Origin: an uncultured Bacteroidota bacterium | GTDB taxonomy: Bacteria > Bacteroidota > Bacteroidia > B-17B0 > Aurantibacillaceae | Length of the DNA: 55,494 nucleotides | Direction: 5' to 3' | Assembly (NCBI GenBank): GCA_903834765.1 | Contig: CAILKE010000019.1 | Coordinates: 1-55,494, forward strand | Part shown: positions 9,537 to 18,850 of the stretch, piece after piece | How the letters are laid out: every line of letters begins with the position of its first letter | How positions within the stretch are numbered: position 1 is the stretch's first letter | Translations under genes and position numbers: made by a program | The notes under the pieces: generated by a model | Database searches by the model: none | Seen by the model: only the letters and a program-made list of their open reading frames with translations | Told to the model about the DNA's origin: nothing

Positions 9537-11006
9537 ATGCCAAAATATTTATCAAAATATATTTTTATTCTATTAGGACCATTTGCCGCAATCTGTATTT
9601 GGTTATTTTCTAATTTAGATCCTGCTAATCCCAATGTATCTCTTATGGCAGGTATAGCTATATGGATGAGTATTTGGTGGTTTACCGAAGCCGTTCATTT
9701 GGCCGTAACAGCATTAGTTCCTTTTTTAATGCTCCCTTTATTGGGGATAGCAGACACCAAATCGGTGGCTCAACAATATACAGATAGTATCATCTTTTTA
9801 TTTATAGGTGGTTTTATGTTGGCTTTTGCTATTGAAAAGTGGCATTTGCATAAACGCATTGCTATTAAGATCTTATCTATTGTTGGCACCAAACCACATC
9901 ACATATTATTAGGCGTAATGATTTCAACGTATTTGATTAGTAATTGGATTTCCAATACGGCTACAACAATGATGTTGTTTGGCGCTGTTATGGCCCTTAT
10001 AAGTGAAACCGATGAGTTTATTCATGGTGAAAAAAGCAAAAATAGATTTGCCGCAGCCATTTTATTAGGGTTAGCTTTTGCAGCTACTATTGGCGGAATG
10101 GCTACTCCTGTTGGTACGCCACCTAATATGTATTTTTTTAAAGCTTATAAAGAAGCATTTCCTTTAGAGAATGATTTGAATTTTTTTAAATGGGCTTCTA
10201 TCGGCTTTCCTTTATCGGCGCTGTTTTTGATTTGTACCTTTTTTGTGTTACGCTTGTATTATCTCCGGAAAAAAGTAACTATTACTAATTTAGGTAAAAA
10301 TCATTTTAAAAATAGTTATACACTTTTAGGTAAATTTTCATACGAAGAAAAGTGGATAAGCCTGTTGTTTTTCACCTGTATGATTCTTTGGTTTACTCGT
10401 TCCGACATAGCCTTTGAAACATTTACCTTCAGAGGATGGAATCATTTATTTGCAAATCCAAAATTAGTGGATGACGCCACAGTGGCAATTGCAGCGGCTT
10501 TATTATTGTTTTTAATTCCCAGTAAACAAAATAAAGGAGAAGCCTTATTAGAATGGGAAGACGCTAAAAAAATACGTTACGATATTATTTTAATGTTTGG
10601 CAGTGGCTTTGCTTTGGCTTATGGCTTTGATGTATCAGGCTTAAGCGATTGGTTAGCTCATTGTTTAGTAGCTTTAAAAGGCGTGCCTATTATCTTTATT
10701 ATTTTTGGTATTTGTATTATTGTGACCATTATTAGTGAGTTTGCATCCAATATTGCCAGTATCCAATTGGCAATACCTGTTATGATTGCTTTGCAAAAAG
10801 ATTTGGATTTACCACCCTTGTTACTCATGATTCCAGCCACGTTTGCTGCTTCTTTAGGTTTTATGTTGCCTGTGGCTACAGCTGCTAATACCATTGTATT
10901 TGGAACCAAACGCATTGATATGAAAGATATGTTTAAGGTAGGCCTAGTGCTAGATGCCATTGGTATTTTATTAATTACCATTTTCTGTTATTTGTATTTG
11001 GGATAG
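9537..11006 (+). CDS. SLC13/DASS family anion (di/tricarboxylate) symporter
   Basis: 489 residues with 11 or so hydrophobic helices. The DASS signature is present: SNWISNTATTMMLFG near residue 135 (first SNT motif), then GGMATPVGTPPNMYFF near residue 185. In the second half, SEFASNIASIQLAIPV and LPVATAANTIVFG near 400-455 correspond to the second substrate/Na-binding clamp. The family imports dicarboxylates, citrate or sulfate with Na+, and the exact substrate cannot be assigned. Because mqo lies elsewhere in the window, a C4-dicarboxylate role is plausible but unproven. Confidence 0.85.
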   Translation: MPKYLSKYIFILLGPFAAICIWLFSNLDPANPNVSLMAGIAIWMSIWWFTEAVHLAVTALVPFLMLPLLGIADTKSVAQQYTDSIIFLFIGGFMLAFAIEKWHLHKRIAIKILSIVGTKPHHILLGVMISTYLISNWISNTATTMMLFGAVMALISETDEFIHGEKSKNRFAAAILLGLAFAATIGGMATPVGTPPNMYFFKAYKEAFPLENDLNFFKWASIGFPLSALFLICTFFVLRLYYLRKKVTITNLGKNHFKNSYTLLGKFSYEEKWISLLFFTCMILWFTRSDIAFETFTFRGWNHLFANPKLVDDATVAIAAALLLFLIPSKQNKGEALLEWEDAKKIRYDIILMFGSGFALAYGFDVSGLSDWLAHCLVALKGVPIIFIIFGICIIVTIISEFASNIASIQLAIPVMIALQKDLDLPPLLLMIPATFAASLGFMLPVATAANTIVFGTKRIDMKDMFKVGLVLDAIGILLITIFCYLYLG

Positions 11007-11092
11007 AGGAGATATTTCACTCATTTTAAAAAATTGTTCAAAATATACATGTATTGTGATTAAGTTTTTTTTATAATTTATATGAACTATTG

Positions 11093-11100
11093 TAAATTTG
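11093..11100 (+). promoter_or_regulatory. -7 element of the DUF3127 gene
   Basis: TAAATTTG matches TAnnTTTG and lies 37 bp before the ATG. No clear TTG is present at the expected -33 position. Confidence 0.5.
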
Positions 11101-11137
11101 TAAATCAAACTGTAATCAATAAACATAAATATATATC

Positions 11138-11524
11138 ATGGAAGTAACAGGACAATTAAAGCTAAAGGGCGACATTCAAAAAGTAAGTGAGAAATTTCAA
11201 AAAAGAGATTTCGTATTATCAACTGATTTAAGCACGCCGTATCCTCAACACGTTAGTTTTCAAATAACTCAGGATAAATGTTCTTTAATCGATCAATTTA
11301 ACGAAGGTGATGAATTAAAAGTTCAATTTAACTTACGTGGACGTGAGTGGAACGGACCTCAAGGAATTAAATTTTTCAACACATTAGAAGCTTGGAAAAT
11401 TGAAAAAGTGAGTGGTTCTCAATCATCAGCTCCAGCTCAAAATAATAATTCAGGGATGAGTGAAAGCACATCTGCTCCTGTATTTAACAGCAGTATTTCT
11501 GACGCTGACGATTTACCGTTTTAA
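11138..11524 (+). CDS. DUF3127 family protein, OB-fold/SSB-like
   Basis: 128 residues. The first ~95 form a compact beta-rich domain (MEVTGQLKLKGD, KRDFVLSTD, GDELKVQFNLRGREWNG) whose strand pattern resembles the OB fold of single-stranded DNA-binding protein. A Ser/Ala/Asn-rich linker follows, and the protein ends in DADDLPF, like the acidic SSB C-terminal tip (DDDIPF type). DUF3127 is widespread in Bacteroidota and uncharacterised. ssDNA binding and recruitment of SSB-interacting proteins are inferences from these two features. The gene has its own promoter and probably a terminator. Confidence 0.8.
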   Translation: MEVTGQLKLKGDIQKVSEKFQKRDFVLSTDLSTPYPQHVSFQITQDKCSLIDQFNEGDELKVQFNLRGREWNGPQGIKFFNTLEAWKIEKVSGSQSSAPAQNNNSGMSESTSAPVFNSSISDADDLPF

Positions 11525-11538
11525 GTTAAAGACAAAAT

Positions 11539-11598
11539 AGACTAAAAGGCTAAAGGGATTTTAGAGACAGTTTGTTTCAAATCTTTTTAGTCTTTTTT
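11539..11598 (+). terminator. Candidate terminator after the DUF3127 gene
   Basis: AGACTAAAAG (11539-11548) pairs with CTTTTTAGTCT (11583-11593, one bulge), followed by a run of T. The loop is long at 34 nt, so the call is moderate. Confidence 0.5.
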
Positions 11599-11612
11599 CT
11601 TTTATCATTATT

Positions 11613-12644
11613 ATGAAAAAACCTTCAGTCCTTCTAATCTATACCGGTGGCACCATTGGCATGATGCAAGATCCTCGTTCTGGTGAATTGAAACCTTTCA
11701 ATTTTAAAGCATTAAGTAAGCAAATACCCGAATTAGAAAAATTTGATATTAACTTATCGTCTATATCCTTTGCTAAGCCTATTGATTCGAGTAACATGCA
11801 TCCAGGTGTGTGGGTAGAATTAGCTACAATTATTAAACATAATTATAAATTGTATGATGGTTTTGTAATATTACACGGTTCTGATACGATGGCCTATACA
11901 GCGAGTGCGTTGAGTTTTATGTTGGAGAATTTAGCAAAACCATTAGTATTAACGGGTTCACAGTTACCAATCGGAATAATCAGAACTGATGGTAAGGAAA
12001 ATTTAATTACAGCTATTGAAATTGCGGCATCACTTATCAAAAATAAACCAATAGTAACCGAAGTTTGTGTATATTTTGAATATAAATTATACCGTGGTAA
12101 TAGAACATATAAATACAATTCTGCACATTTTGATGCTTTTAAATCGCCAAATTATCCTGCCTTAGCAGAAGCAGGTGTAGATATTAAATATAATACAGCA
12201 GCGTTATTAAAACCTTCAAAGAAACAATTAATTGTGCATACGCATTTAGATAATGATATAGCTGTGCTTAAATTATTTCCAGGATTAAGTAAAAAAATTA
12301 CTTTGGCAATCTTAAATACAGAAGGTATTAAAGCAGTTATCTTAGAAACTTATGGAGCTGGAAATGCAAGTACCGAAGAATGGTTTACTTCTGCATTAAA
12401 ACAAGCAATTGATAAAGGCATTATTATTTATAATGTAACGCAATGTGCAGAAGGAAGAGTTATACAAGGCATGTACGAAACAAGTAGTCTCTTGAAAAAA
12501 ATTGGTGTAGTTAGCGGCTTTGATATTACATTTGAAAGTGCCATTGCTAAATTGATGTTTGTATTAGGAAAAAAATTATCAGTAGCAAAATCGAAAGTGT
12601 TATTAGAGACAGATTTAAGAGGAGAAATAACTATTCAGAATTAA
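11613..12644 (+). CDS. ansA: Type I (cytoplasmic) L-asparaginase
   Basis: 343 residues without a signal peptide. The first catalytic threonine lies in YTGGTIGM near residue 13. The second lies in LHGSDTMAYTASAL near residue 90, and the supporting Lys in DGKENLITAIEIA near residue 127. Lack of a signal peptide points to the cytoplasmic AnsA type, which hydrolyses asparagine to aspartate and ammonia. It is followed after 5 bp by folB, so the two are probably co-transcribed. Confidence 0.93.
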   Translation: MKKPSVLLIYTGGTIGMMQDPRSGELKPFNFKALSKQIPELEKFDINLSSISFAKPIDSSNMHPGVWVELATIIKHNYKLYDGFVILHGSDTMAYTASALSFMLENLAKPLVLTGSQLPIGIIRTDGKENLITAIEIAASLIKNKPIVTEVCVYFEYKLYRGNRTYKYNSAHFDAFKSPNYPALAEAGVDIKYNTAALLKPSKKQLIVHTHLDNDIAVLKLFPGLSKKITLAILNTEGIKAVILETYGAGNASTEEWFTSALKQAIDKGIIIYNVTQCAEGRVIQGMYETSSLLKKIGVVSGFDITFESAIAKLMFVLGKKLSVAKSKVLLETDLRGEITIQN

Positions 12645-12649
12645 AATAA

Positions 12650-13003
12650 ATGAAAAATACAATTAATATTGATGGAATTAATTTATATGGATTTCATGGG
12701 TGCCTAGAAGAAGAAGGAAGAGTAGGAGGGGAATATACTATTAATGTATCAATGGTAATTGATTTCAATGAAGCTGCCATTAAAGATGATTTAAATTTAA
12801 CTATAGACTATTGTTCCGTTTTTAATATTTGTAAAGCAGAAATGGCGATCCGATCTAAATTAATTGAGCATGTAGCTAAGCGTATTTATGACAATATTAA
12901 AAAAACCTTTCCACAATTAATCCATGTAAAGGTAACTGTTATTAAACTATTACCCCCGATGAATGGACCTGTTGATAGGGTTTCTGTAGTAATTGAAGAT
13001 TAA
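12650..13003 (+). CDS. folB: Dihydroneopterin aldolase
   Basis: 117 residues, the family length. Visible are YGFHGCLEEEGRVGGEY near residues 13-30, TIDYCSVFNI with the conserved tyrosine near 52, and a C-terminal VTVIKLLPPMNGPVDRVSVVI strand with the catalytic lysine near 97. FolB cleaves dihydroneopterin to 6-hydroxymethyl-dihydropterin in folate synthesis. The start codon is 5 bp after ansA. No other folate genes are adjacent. Confidence 0.92.
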   Translation: MKNTINIDGINLYGFHGCLEEEGRVGGEYTINVSMVIDFNEAAIKDDLNLTIDYCSVFNICKAEMAIRSKLIEHVAKRIYDNIKKTFPQLIHVKVTVIKLLPPMNGPVDRVSVVIED

Positions 13004-13186
13004 TACATTTTTAATTCAATCGAAACCTTTATCTAGATCGAACATAAAAAATGGTAAACGTTAATAATTTGGTTAATTACAATTTCCAATGAATAGAAAG
13101 CAAACTTTTAAAAACTATTTTCCAATTTTAGGAATATATGGTTTTGAAAGTAAAAATTAATTGGAGTGACAGTATTTTTATTATTC

Positions 13187-13234
13187 TAATTGATAATTAA
13201 TCTATTATCATTAGATTTGGATTATTATCAATTA
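13187..13234 (+). promoter_or_regulatory. Promoter of the sensor-kinase gene bracketed by an 11-bp inverted repeat
   Basis: TTG at 13190-13192, a 19-bp gap, then TAGATTTG at 13212-13219 give a full Bacteroidota promoter. A perfect 11-bp inverted repeat (TAATTGATAAT at 13187-13197, ATTATCAATTA at 13224-13234) surrounds it, with the left arm covering the -33 TTG and the right arm near the likely transcription start. This layout suggests an operator, though the arms are AT-rich. Confidence 0.55.
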
Positions 13235-13273
13235 CCAACTTAAGCAATAGAGACAGGATATCTTGAATTTATC

Positions 13274-16200
13274 ATGTTACAAATGTATGTTGGTAATTTT
13301 CACCATTATTTAATTAAAAAAAATAATTTGAAAAAAATAATTTTAATAAGGCGGTTTATTTTCATGATTATCATCTTAATGTTAAGTTTGGTTTTCACTA
13401 TTAAGGCACAAAATAATTCATTTTCAATAGAAAAAAGACTTTACACATACGCTGATGGTCTTCCAACAAGGTCTGTTAATTGCGGAATTCAAGATAAATT
13501 TGGTTTTTTATGGTTCGGAACAAAAAATGGACTTTGTCGATTTGATGGAAAAAAATTCAAAATTTTTAATCAAAAAAATGATGGATTAAGGGGTAGAGAT
13601 ATTTCTGAATTATATTTTGATAGTAATAACGGCGTAATAATTATTTACGATAAAAAAAACTCAAAAAACAAAGACACATTATTACATATTGATGTGATGG
13701 ATATTAATACCTTAAAAGTAAAGTCTTTTGCAAGTTATTATCCTGATGCGCCTTTTAAAGAAGAGCAAATAAACTCAGTTAAAAAATCATTTAATAATAA
13801 TGGAATTTATTTTTACCCTAAAGCATTTTATACTGTTTTCTTTTCATCAAAAATTTCAATTAAATCATGGCTTTTAGATCAAAAATTAAAATTCATCTAT
13901 AAAGAAAATCATTTAATAAAAACTGGGAAATTCGAAAAGAATGGAAACGTTCAAAAATTGATTATTTCCCCATATTTAAAATCTGTAGATGTTACAAAGC
14001 AATCCTTATTAATATTTAATGATAGTACGATAGTTTTATATCCTGATCATTGGTCATTTTTTGTTTATAGAAATGAACATGGCTATACCATTTATAAAAA
14101 CGATTCAATTGAAAAAAAACAATATTATCAGGTTAATTTTGATGGAGCATATAAAAAACTAGATTCTTTAACTAATCAGAATTACCCATTTTTATATCCA
14201 AGAAATTATATATACGGTCAACATCTTTTTTCTGAAATTGAATTTAAAATAAATGAAAATGATGTTTTAAAAATTAATACGAAAAAAGGAGATATTGACA
14301 GAAGAGATCTTAAAATAATGAGTTCTTCAGTCATCTCAGCATTTAAAGATTTGATAGGGAATTACTGGTTTTGCACAACTGAAGGAATTGTAAAAGTGAA
14401 TTTAAAGAAAATAAATTTTAGAAAGAATTTTGATTATAACCAATTTGCAGTAGCAGCTAATTTATCTACAAGAGGAATTTACGCTTCAAAAGATTTATTA
14501 ATGGGATCTTTATTTGATTTCTTCGCAATTAAAAATGATAATAGTATTGAAACCTTACCAATAAAGGAAAACTTTTCGATAAAAAAAATAAAGGATGAAT
14601 TTTGGATTGGTTCATTTCGATTATATAAATATAACTTATTAAAAAAAACATTAGAGTATAAGATTGAATCAAATAATCAAGAAATTTGGTCAATTGAGGA
14701 GTTAAATGACAACCAACTATTGTTGGGATGCACAGCAGGGTTGTCTGTTTATAACAAAAAAACAAACACGGTAACCAATGTAAAATCTAATAGTTTCACT
14801 TCTCCAAAATTAGTTTATCGTTTTATAAAATTAAAGAAAAATCAAATACTCGCCATTGCTAGCAATGGTGTATTTCAAATTAATAGCAAAGGAGAAATTT
14901 CAGACATCTATTTAGACTTAATAAAATTAAATTTACCTTTTGATGGCATTAATGATGTGTATATTGACAGAGATAGTTTGTATTGGATAGCAACAGCTAA
15001 TGACGGACTTTTTTCTTGGAATAAAACAAAAAATATTTTTGAACAATATGGTTTTTCAAATGGATTTCTTTCAAATACAATGTATAGAATTGAAGCAGAC
15101 AGTTTTGCAAAATTGTGGATTAGTACTGATTTTGGATTAGCACAATTTAATAAAGCAACGTTTAAAGCAAAAATATATTCTGAAAAAGCTGGAATTACTC
15201 ACAACGAGTTTAACAGATCTTCAAGTTTTATTGCCGAGGATGGTAAGATTTTTTTTGGAGGATTAAACGGTATAACAAGTTTTAATCCTAAAGATTTTAT
15301 TAATGAAGAAAGTGAAAAAAATTATCCATTCGCTATAGATAATGTAAGTCAATATAATTTTAAATTAAATAAAGAAGAAGATTATACTATAGATTTTAAA
15401 AAACAAAAAAAACTAATATTATCTGAAAATAATAACGTCACAATTGTTGTCAAGCTTTTAGATTTTGAAGAAGAGGAGCATTTATTCGCTTATCGAATTG
15501 AAGGATATAATTCAGAATGGATTTTCCAAAAAGATGAAATGATTAAAATTAATAATTTACCTTATGGTGATTATTTGCTAAAGATTAAAGCACAGTGTAT
15601 TGATGGTAGATGGAATAAAAACGAAATATGTATTCCAATTTTTGTTTTCAAACCTTTTTACAAATCATGGTGGTTTATTATCATTAATTTACTTTTTTTA
15701 ATTTTGATAATAGCTTTAATAATTCAGTATAGGACTAAAATAATTAAAAAACAAAATGAAAAATTAGAAAGTATTGTAGAAGATAGAACCTTTGAATTAA
15801 AACTTTCTTTATCTGAACAAATTGCATTAATGCAAGAAATACACCATCGTGTAAAAAATAATTTACAATCTGTGGGTGCCATTATTCAAATGCAAATACA
15901 AGCAACTAAAAACGAAAGCAACAAGGCTGTTTTAAAAGACACTTATCGAAGAATAAACTCCATGACGATGGTGCATAAGATGCTTTTGAATAAAGAAAAA
16001 ATAGAATATATTGATCTTAACAATTATATAAATGAATTAATTGTTGAATTAAATAAATTGTTTTTGGATATAACTACTCCTATAAAATTTAAATTAGATG
16101 TAGAACCTGTAAAATTTAATATAAATAATTGCGTGGCCCTAGGAATGATTACCTCTGAAATAATTAGTAATGCTATAAAACATGCATTTAAAGGGATTGA

Positions 16201-16423
16201 ATTTCCTGTTATTAATATTACTTTAAAATATGCGAAAGAAGAAAAAATGATTTATTATTGTATTTGGGATAATGGGGTTGGTATTAATCAAGAACAAAAA
16301 ACGCTTGGTATTGGGATACGATTAATAGATATTTTTTCGAGACAACTTGAAGGCAATTACGAATATCAAAACAATAATGGAATAAAGTATACTTTTAAAA
16401 TTCCGTTTATAAAAAATGAATAG
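13274..16423 (+). CDS. Sensor histidine kinase with periplasmic propeller and Y_Y_Y domains
   Basis: 1049 residues. An N-terminal signal/anchor (IRRFIFMIIILMLSLVFTIKAQ) precedes a two-component-regulator propeller; its first blade reads DGLPTRSVNCGIQDKFGFLWFGTKNG in two overlapping motifs, and later blades have LWISTDFGLAQF. A Y_Y_Y domain follows at about 720-795, one transmembrane helix at about 799-820, a short coiled coil, a HisKA_2 domain with phosphoacceptor His in QEIHHRVKNNLQ near 855, and a HATPase domain (EIISNAIKHAF, WDNGVGI, GIGIRL). The architecture resembles hybrid-less SusR-type sensors. The response regulator starts inside its last codons (8-bp overlap). The start could also be the TTG near 13328. 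The ligand is unknown. Confidence 0.9.
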   Translation: MLQMYVGNFHHYLIKKNNLKKIILIRRFIFMIIILMLSLVFTIKAQNNSFSIEKRLYTYADGLPTRSVNCGIQDKFGFLWFGTKNGLCRFDGKKFKIFNQKNDGLRGRDISELYFDSNNGVIIIYDKKNSKNKDTLLHIDVMDINTLKVKSFASYYPDAPFKEEQINSVKKSFNNNGIYFYPKAFYTVFFSSKISIKSWLLDQKLKFIYKENHLIKTGKFEKNGNVQKLIISPYLKSVDVTKQSLLIFNDSTIVLYPDHWSFFVYRNEHGYTIYKNDSIEKKQYYQVNFDGAYKKLDSLTNQNYPFLYPRNYIYGQHLFSEIEFKINENDVLKINTKKGDIDRRDLKIMSSSVISAFKDLIGNYWFCTTEGIVKVNLKKINFRKNFDYNQFAVAANLSTRGIYASKDLLMGSLFDFFAIKNDNSIETLPIKENFSIKKIKDEFWIGSFRLYKYNLLKKTLEYKIESNNQEIWSIEELNDNQLLLGCTAGLSVYNKKTNTVTNVKSNSFTSPKLVYRFIKLKKNQILAIASNGVFQINSKGEISDIYLDLIKLNLPFDGINDVYIDRDSLYWIATANDGLFSWNKTKNIFEQYGFSNGFLSNTMYRIEADSFAKLWISTDFGLAQFNKATFKAKIYSEKAGITHNEFNRSSSFIAEDGKIFFGGLNGITSFNPKDFINEESEKNYPFAIDNVSQYNFKLNKEEDYTIDFKKQKKLILSENNNVTIVVKLLDFEEEEHLFAYRIEGYNSEWIFQKDEMIKINNLPYGDYLLKIKAQCIDGRWNKNEICIPIFVFKPFYKSWWFIIINLLFLILIIALIIQYRTKIIKKQNEKLESIVEDRTFELKLSLSEQIALMQEIHHRVKNNLQSVGAIIQMQIQATKNESNKAVLKDTYRRINSMTMVHKMLLNKEKIEYIDLNNYINELIVELNKLFLDITTPIKFKLDVEPVKFNINNCVALGMITSEIISNAIKHAFKGIEFPVINITLKYAKEEKMIYYCIWDNGVGINQEQKTLGIGIRLIDIFSRQLEGNYEYQNNNGIKYTFKIPFIKNE

Positions 16424-17093
16424 TAAAATAAAAATATTAATAGTTGAAGATGAAGTTTTGATTTCTGAATTTATAAAAGACATTCTTTTATCTTTTAATT
16501 ATTCTTACGTTAAACTTGCTCATAATAAAAAGGAAGCCCTTTTATTACTTAGTAATTTTTTGCCTGATTTCGTTTTATTAGATATTAGAATGAAAGGTGA
16601 ATTAGATGGCATTGAAATAGCAAACGAAATTAATGATAAATATAAAATTCCTTTTATATTTATATCTGCTCATTCAGATAAAGAGATTATTGCAAAAGCT
16701 ATTGATACTAAACCTTCAGGCTACATTACCAAACCAATAAAGGAGTTAGATGTTTATGCCGCTATACAGTTAGTTCAACAAAAAACTGTTTTTGACAAAG
16801 ATGTTTTTTTACTTATTAAGAATGGTTACGAAAATATTAAACTTTTTTTTGATGAAATCTTATTTATTAAAAGCGATGATAATTATATTCATATTTTTAC
16901 AACCGATGCAAAACATACTATTCGAAATACATTAGAATGGTTTATTGAAAAAGCACCAAACAATTATTTTCATCGCACTCATCGCTCATATTTAGTAAAC
17001 AAAAGTAAAATTACTAAAACAAAAGCAAAAAGCGTTTTCATAGGTGATATTGAAATACCTGTTTCCAGAGGTAATCAACTTAATTTTGATTAA
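16416..17093 (+). CDS. LytTR-family response regulator
   Basis: 225 residues. The receiver domain (1-~120) has acidic pair E11/D12, phosphoacceptor D56 in FVLLDIRMKG, a Ser in FISAHSD and the conserved Lys in YITKPIKEL. A LytTR DNA-binding domain occupies about 130-225 (DEILFIKSDDNYIHIFT, FHRTHRSYLVNKSKI, IPVSRGN). LytTR proteins bind two imperfect direct repeats about two helical turns apart. It overlaps the kinase gene by 8 bp, so the two are translated together as a cognate pair. A repeat of just this geometry starts 84 bp after its stop codon. Confidence 0.93.
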   Translation: MNSKIKILIVEDEVLISEFIKDILLSFNYSYVKLAHNKKEALLLLSNFLPDFVLLDIRMKGELDGIEIANEINDKYKIPFIFISAHSDKEIIAKAIDTKPSGYITKPIKELDVYAAIQLVQQKTVFDKDVFLLIKNGYENIKLFFDEILFIKSDDNYIHIFTTDAKHTIRNTLEWFIEKAPNNYFHRTHRSYLVNKSKITKTKAKSVFIGDIEIPVSRGNQLNFD

Positions 17094-17176
17094 AACAACA
17101 TCTTTAGTTTCACTTTTTTTTAAATTAACAACTTCTATGATTTTTTTAATTTTTAATAATTTATATTAAGTTTGAA

Positions 17177-17210
17177 GTCATTCACATACAAAGTTAGGTT
17201 ACTCACCCCA
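17177..17210 (+). promoter_or_regulatory. Putative LytTR operator upstream of mqo (copy 1)
   Basis: A 34-bp motif with half-sites ATTCAC (17180-17185) and ACTCAC (17201-17206) exactly 21 bp apart. It matches the copy at 20589-20622 at 30 of 34 positions counted by eye. It ends 52 bp before the mqo start codon. LytTR control is inferred from geometry and the neighbouring regulator gene. Confidence 0.55.
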
Positions 17211-17262
17211 AAACGCTCAACTGATTATTATTTCGTTTAAATTAGTTTTAAAAATATTAAAC

Positions 17263-18687
17263 ATGAAGGATTCAAAATATAACCATCTCAAAAAAACAGA
17301 AACAGATGCTTTTTTAATTGGCGCGGGTATAATGAGCACCACGCTTGCAACGCTTCTAGTGGAACTTTTTCCAGATTGGAAAATTCAAATAAGTGAGCGA
17401 AGAAATAGTGGCGCGCAAGAAAGTTCTTCAAGTCTTAATAATGCTGGTACAGGGCATTCTGGTTACTGTGAATTAAATTATACGCCCGAAGATGAACATG
17501 GCAACATTGATATATCAAAAGCCATCAATGTTCATAAAGCATTTTCAAAATCTGAAGAGTTTTGGCAACACTTAATAGCTAGTGGAAAAATAAAATCTGA
17601 TATCTACACTGTCTCAAAACATATAAGTTTTGTAACTGGTGAAAAAAATGTGGATTACTTGCTTAGAAGGTGGGAAACGATGACCAAATCATCTGAATTT
17701 AATGATTTAGAATATTACTCTACAAACGAGGATCTTTTGAAACAAATACCATTAATGATGGAGGGCAGAGATAGTAAGGCTCCTTGTGCAATAACTGTGC
17801 ATAATGGCTACGATATTGATTATGGTAAAATTACAAAGTATTTTATTGAGAACCTCCATAAACATCAAGTTGATGTAAATACAAACCACGAAGTAATTGA
17901 TTTATATAAAATAGGTAACAAATGGAACGTAATTCAAAAAGATTTAATTACTAACGAAATAACAAAAATTGAAACAAAATTTGTTTTTATTGGAGCAGGT
18001 GGAGCTGCAATTACTTTATTAGAAAAATCTGAAATTCCTGAAGCAAAAGGATATGCTGGGTTTCCTGTTTCGGGCGAATGGTTAATTTGTGATAACCAAC
18101 AAGTAGTTGCAAAACATTTTTCTAAAGTATATGGTAGGCCAAGTGTGGGCTCTCCACCAATGTCTACACCTCACTTAGATTTAAGAACTATTAATGGAAA
18201 GAACTGTTTGCTTTTTGGTCCGTATGCTGGCATGTCAACCAAATTTTTGAAACATGGAAGTTGGACAGATTTTTTTAAGTCAATTAGATTTAACAATATA
18301 GGTGTATTGCTTGATGCTGGTGCGCGTAATTTAGGCTTAACAAAATATTTAATGAAGGAATTGTTTAAATCTAAAGCAGGAAGGTTTAGAGTATTGAAAG
18401 AGTATTATCCAAACGCAAATCCAAAGGATTGGAAAACATCTGTAGCAGGGCAAAGAGTTCAAGTGATAAAAAGAGTTAATGGTAAAGGGGTGATTGAATT
18501 TGGTACTGAGCTGGTTACTTCCAAAGATGGGAGTTTAGCTTGTTTGCTTGGTGCTAGTCCAGGAGCAGCAACTTCTGTTAAAGTCATGCTAGATGTTATT
18601 GAAACTTGTTTTACGTTGGATGCGGCTACTAAAGAAAAATTATCAACGATGATTCCAACTTACGGCAAAAAGATAAATGCAAAATAG
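17263..18687 (+). CDS. mqo: Malate:quinone oxidoreductase
   Basis: 474 residues. The FAD-binding N-terminus reads LIGAGIMSTTLATLL, with ISERR at the end of strand 2. The family block SSSLNNAGTGHSGYCELNYTPE follows near residue 52. C-terminal motifs are PSVGSPPMSTPHLDLR, LFGPYAGMSTKFLKHGS and ACLLGASPGAATS. Mqo is a membrane-associated flavoenzyme that oxidises malate to oxaloacetate and reduces quinone, replacing or supplementing NAD-dependent malate dehydrogenase in the TCA cycle. It is preceded by the putative LytTR operator, so it may be a target of the adjacent two-component pair. Confidence 0.95.
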   Translation: MKDSKYNHLKKTETDAFLIGAGIMSTTLATLLVELFPDWKIQISERRNSGAQESSSSLNNAGTGHSGYCELNYTPEDEHGNIDISKAINVHKAFSKSEEFWQHLIASGKIKSDIYTVSKHISFVTGEKNVDYLLRRWETMTKSSEFNDLEYYSTNEDLLKQIPLMMEGRDSKAPCAITVHNGYDIDYGKITKYFIENLHKHQVDVNTNHEVIDLYKIGNKWNVIQKDLITNEITKIETKFVFIGAGGAAITLLEKSEIPEAKGYAGFPVSGEWLICDNQQVVAKHFSKVYGRPSVGSPPMSTPHLDLRTINGKNCLLFGPYAGMSTKFLKHGSWTDFFKSIRFNNIGVLLDAGARNLGLTKYLMKELFKSKAGRFRVLKEYYPNANPKDWKTSVAGQRVQVIKRVNGKGVIEFGTELVTSKDGSLACLLGASPGAATSVKVMLDVIETCFTLDAATKEKLSTMIPTYGKKINAK

Positions 18688-18736
18688 GTTTTGTGTTTAA
18701 CTGCTTTGTCGTAATGAGGTTGCTTTAAAAACGTTG

Positions 18737-18767
18737 CGTCATTGCGATGAGGAACGAAGAAGCAATC
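18737..18767. repeat. Interspersed REP-like repeat (CGTCATTGCGA...GAACGAAG...GCAATC family)
   Basis: In the 163-bp space between mqo and the convergent FMN-enzyme gene lies CGTCATTGCGATGAGGAACG followed by AAGAAGCAATC. It belongs to the widely seen bacterial intergenic repeat containing GTCATTGCGAGGAACGAAGCAATC-like blocks. The preceding GTCGTAATGAGGTTGC at about 18708-18723 looks like a partial or inverted remnant. Only one copy is in the window. Confidence 0.6.
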
Positions 18768-18850
18768 TTGCCCTAATTCCTTTCTAATCATAATAATTTG
18801 TGTTATCAGCGTTCCATTAAAATGATGAAACACCGCATTAAAAAATAGTA

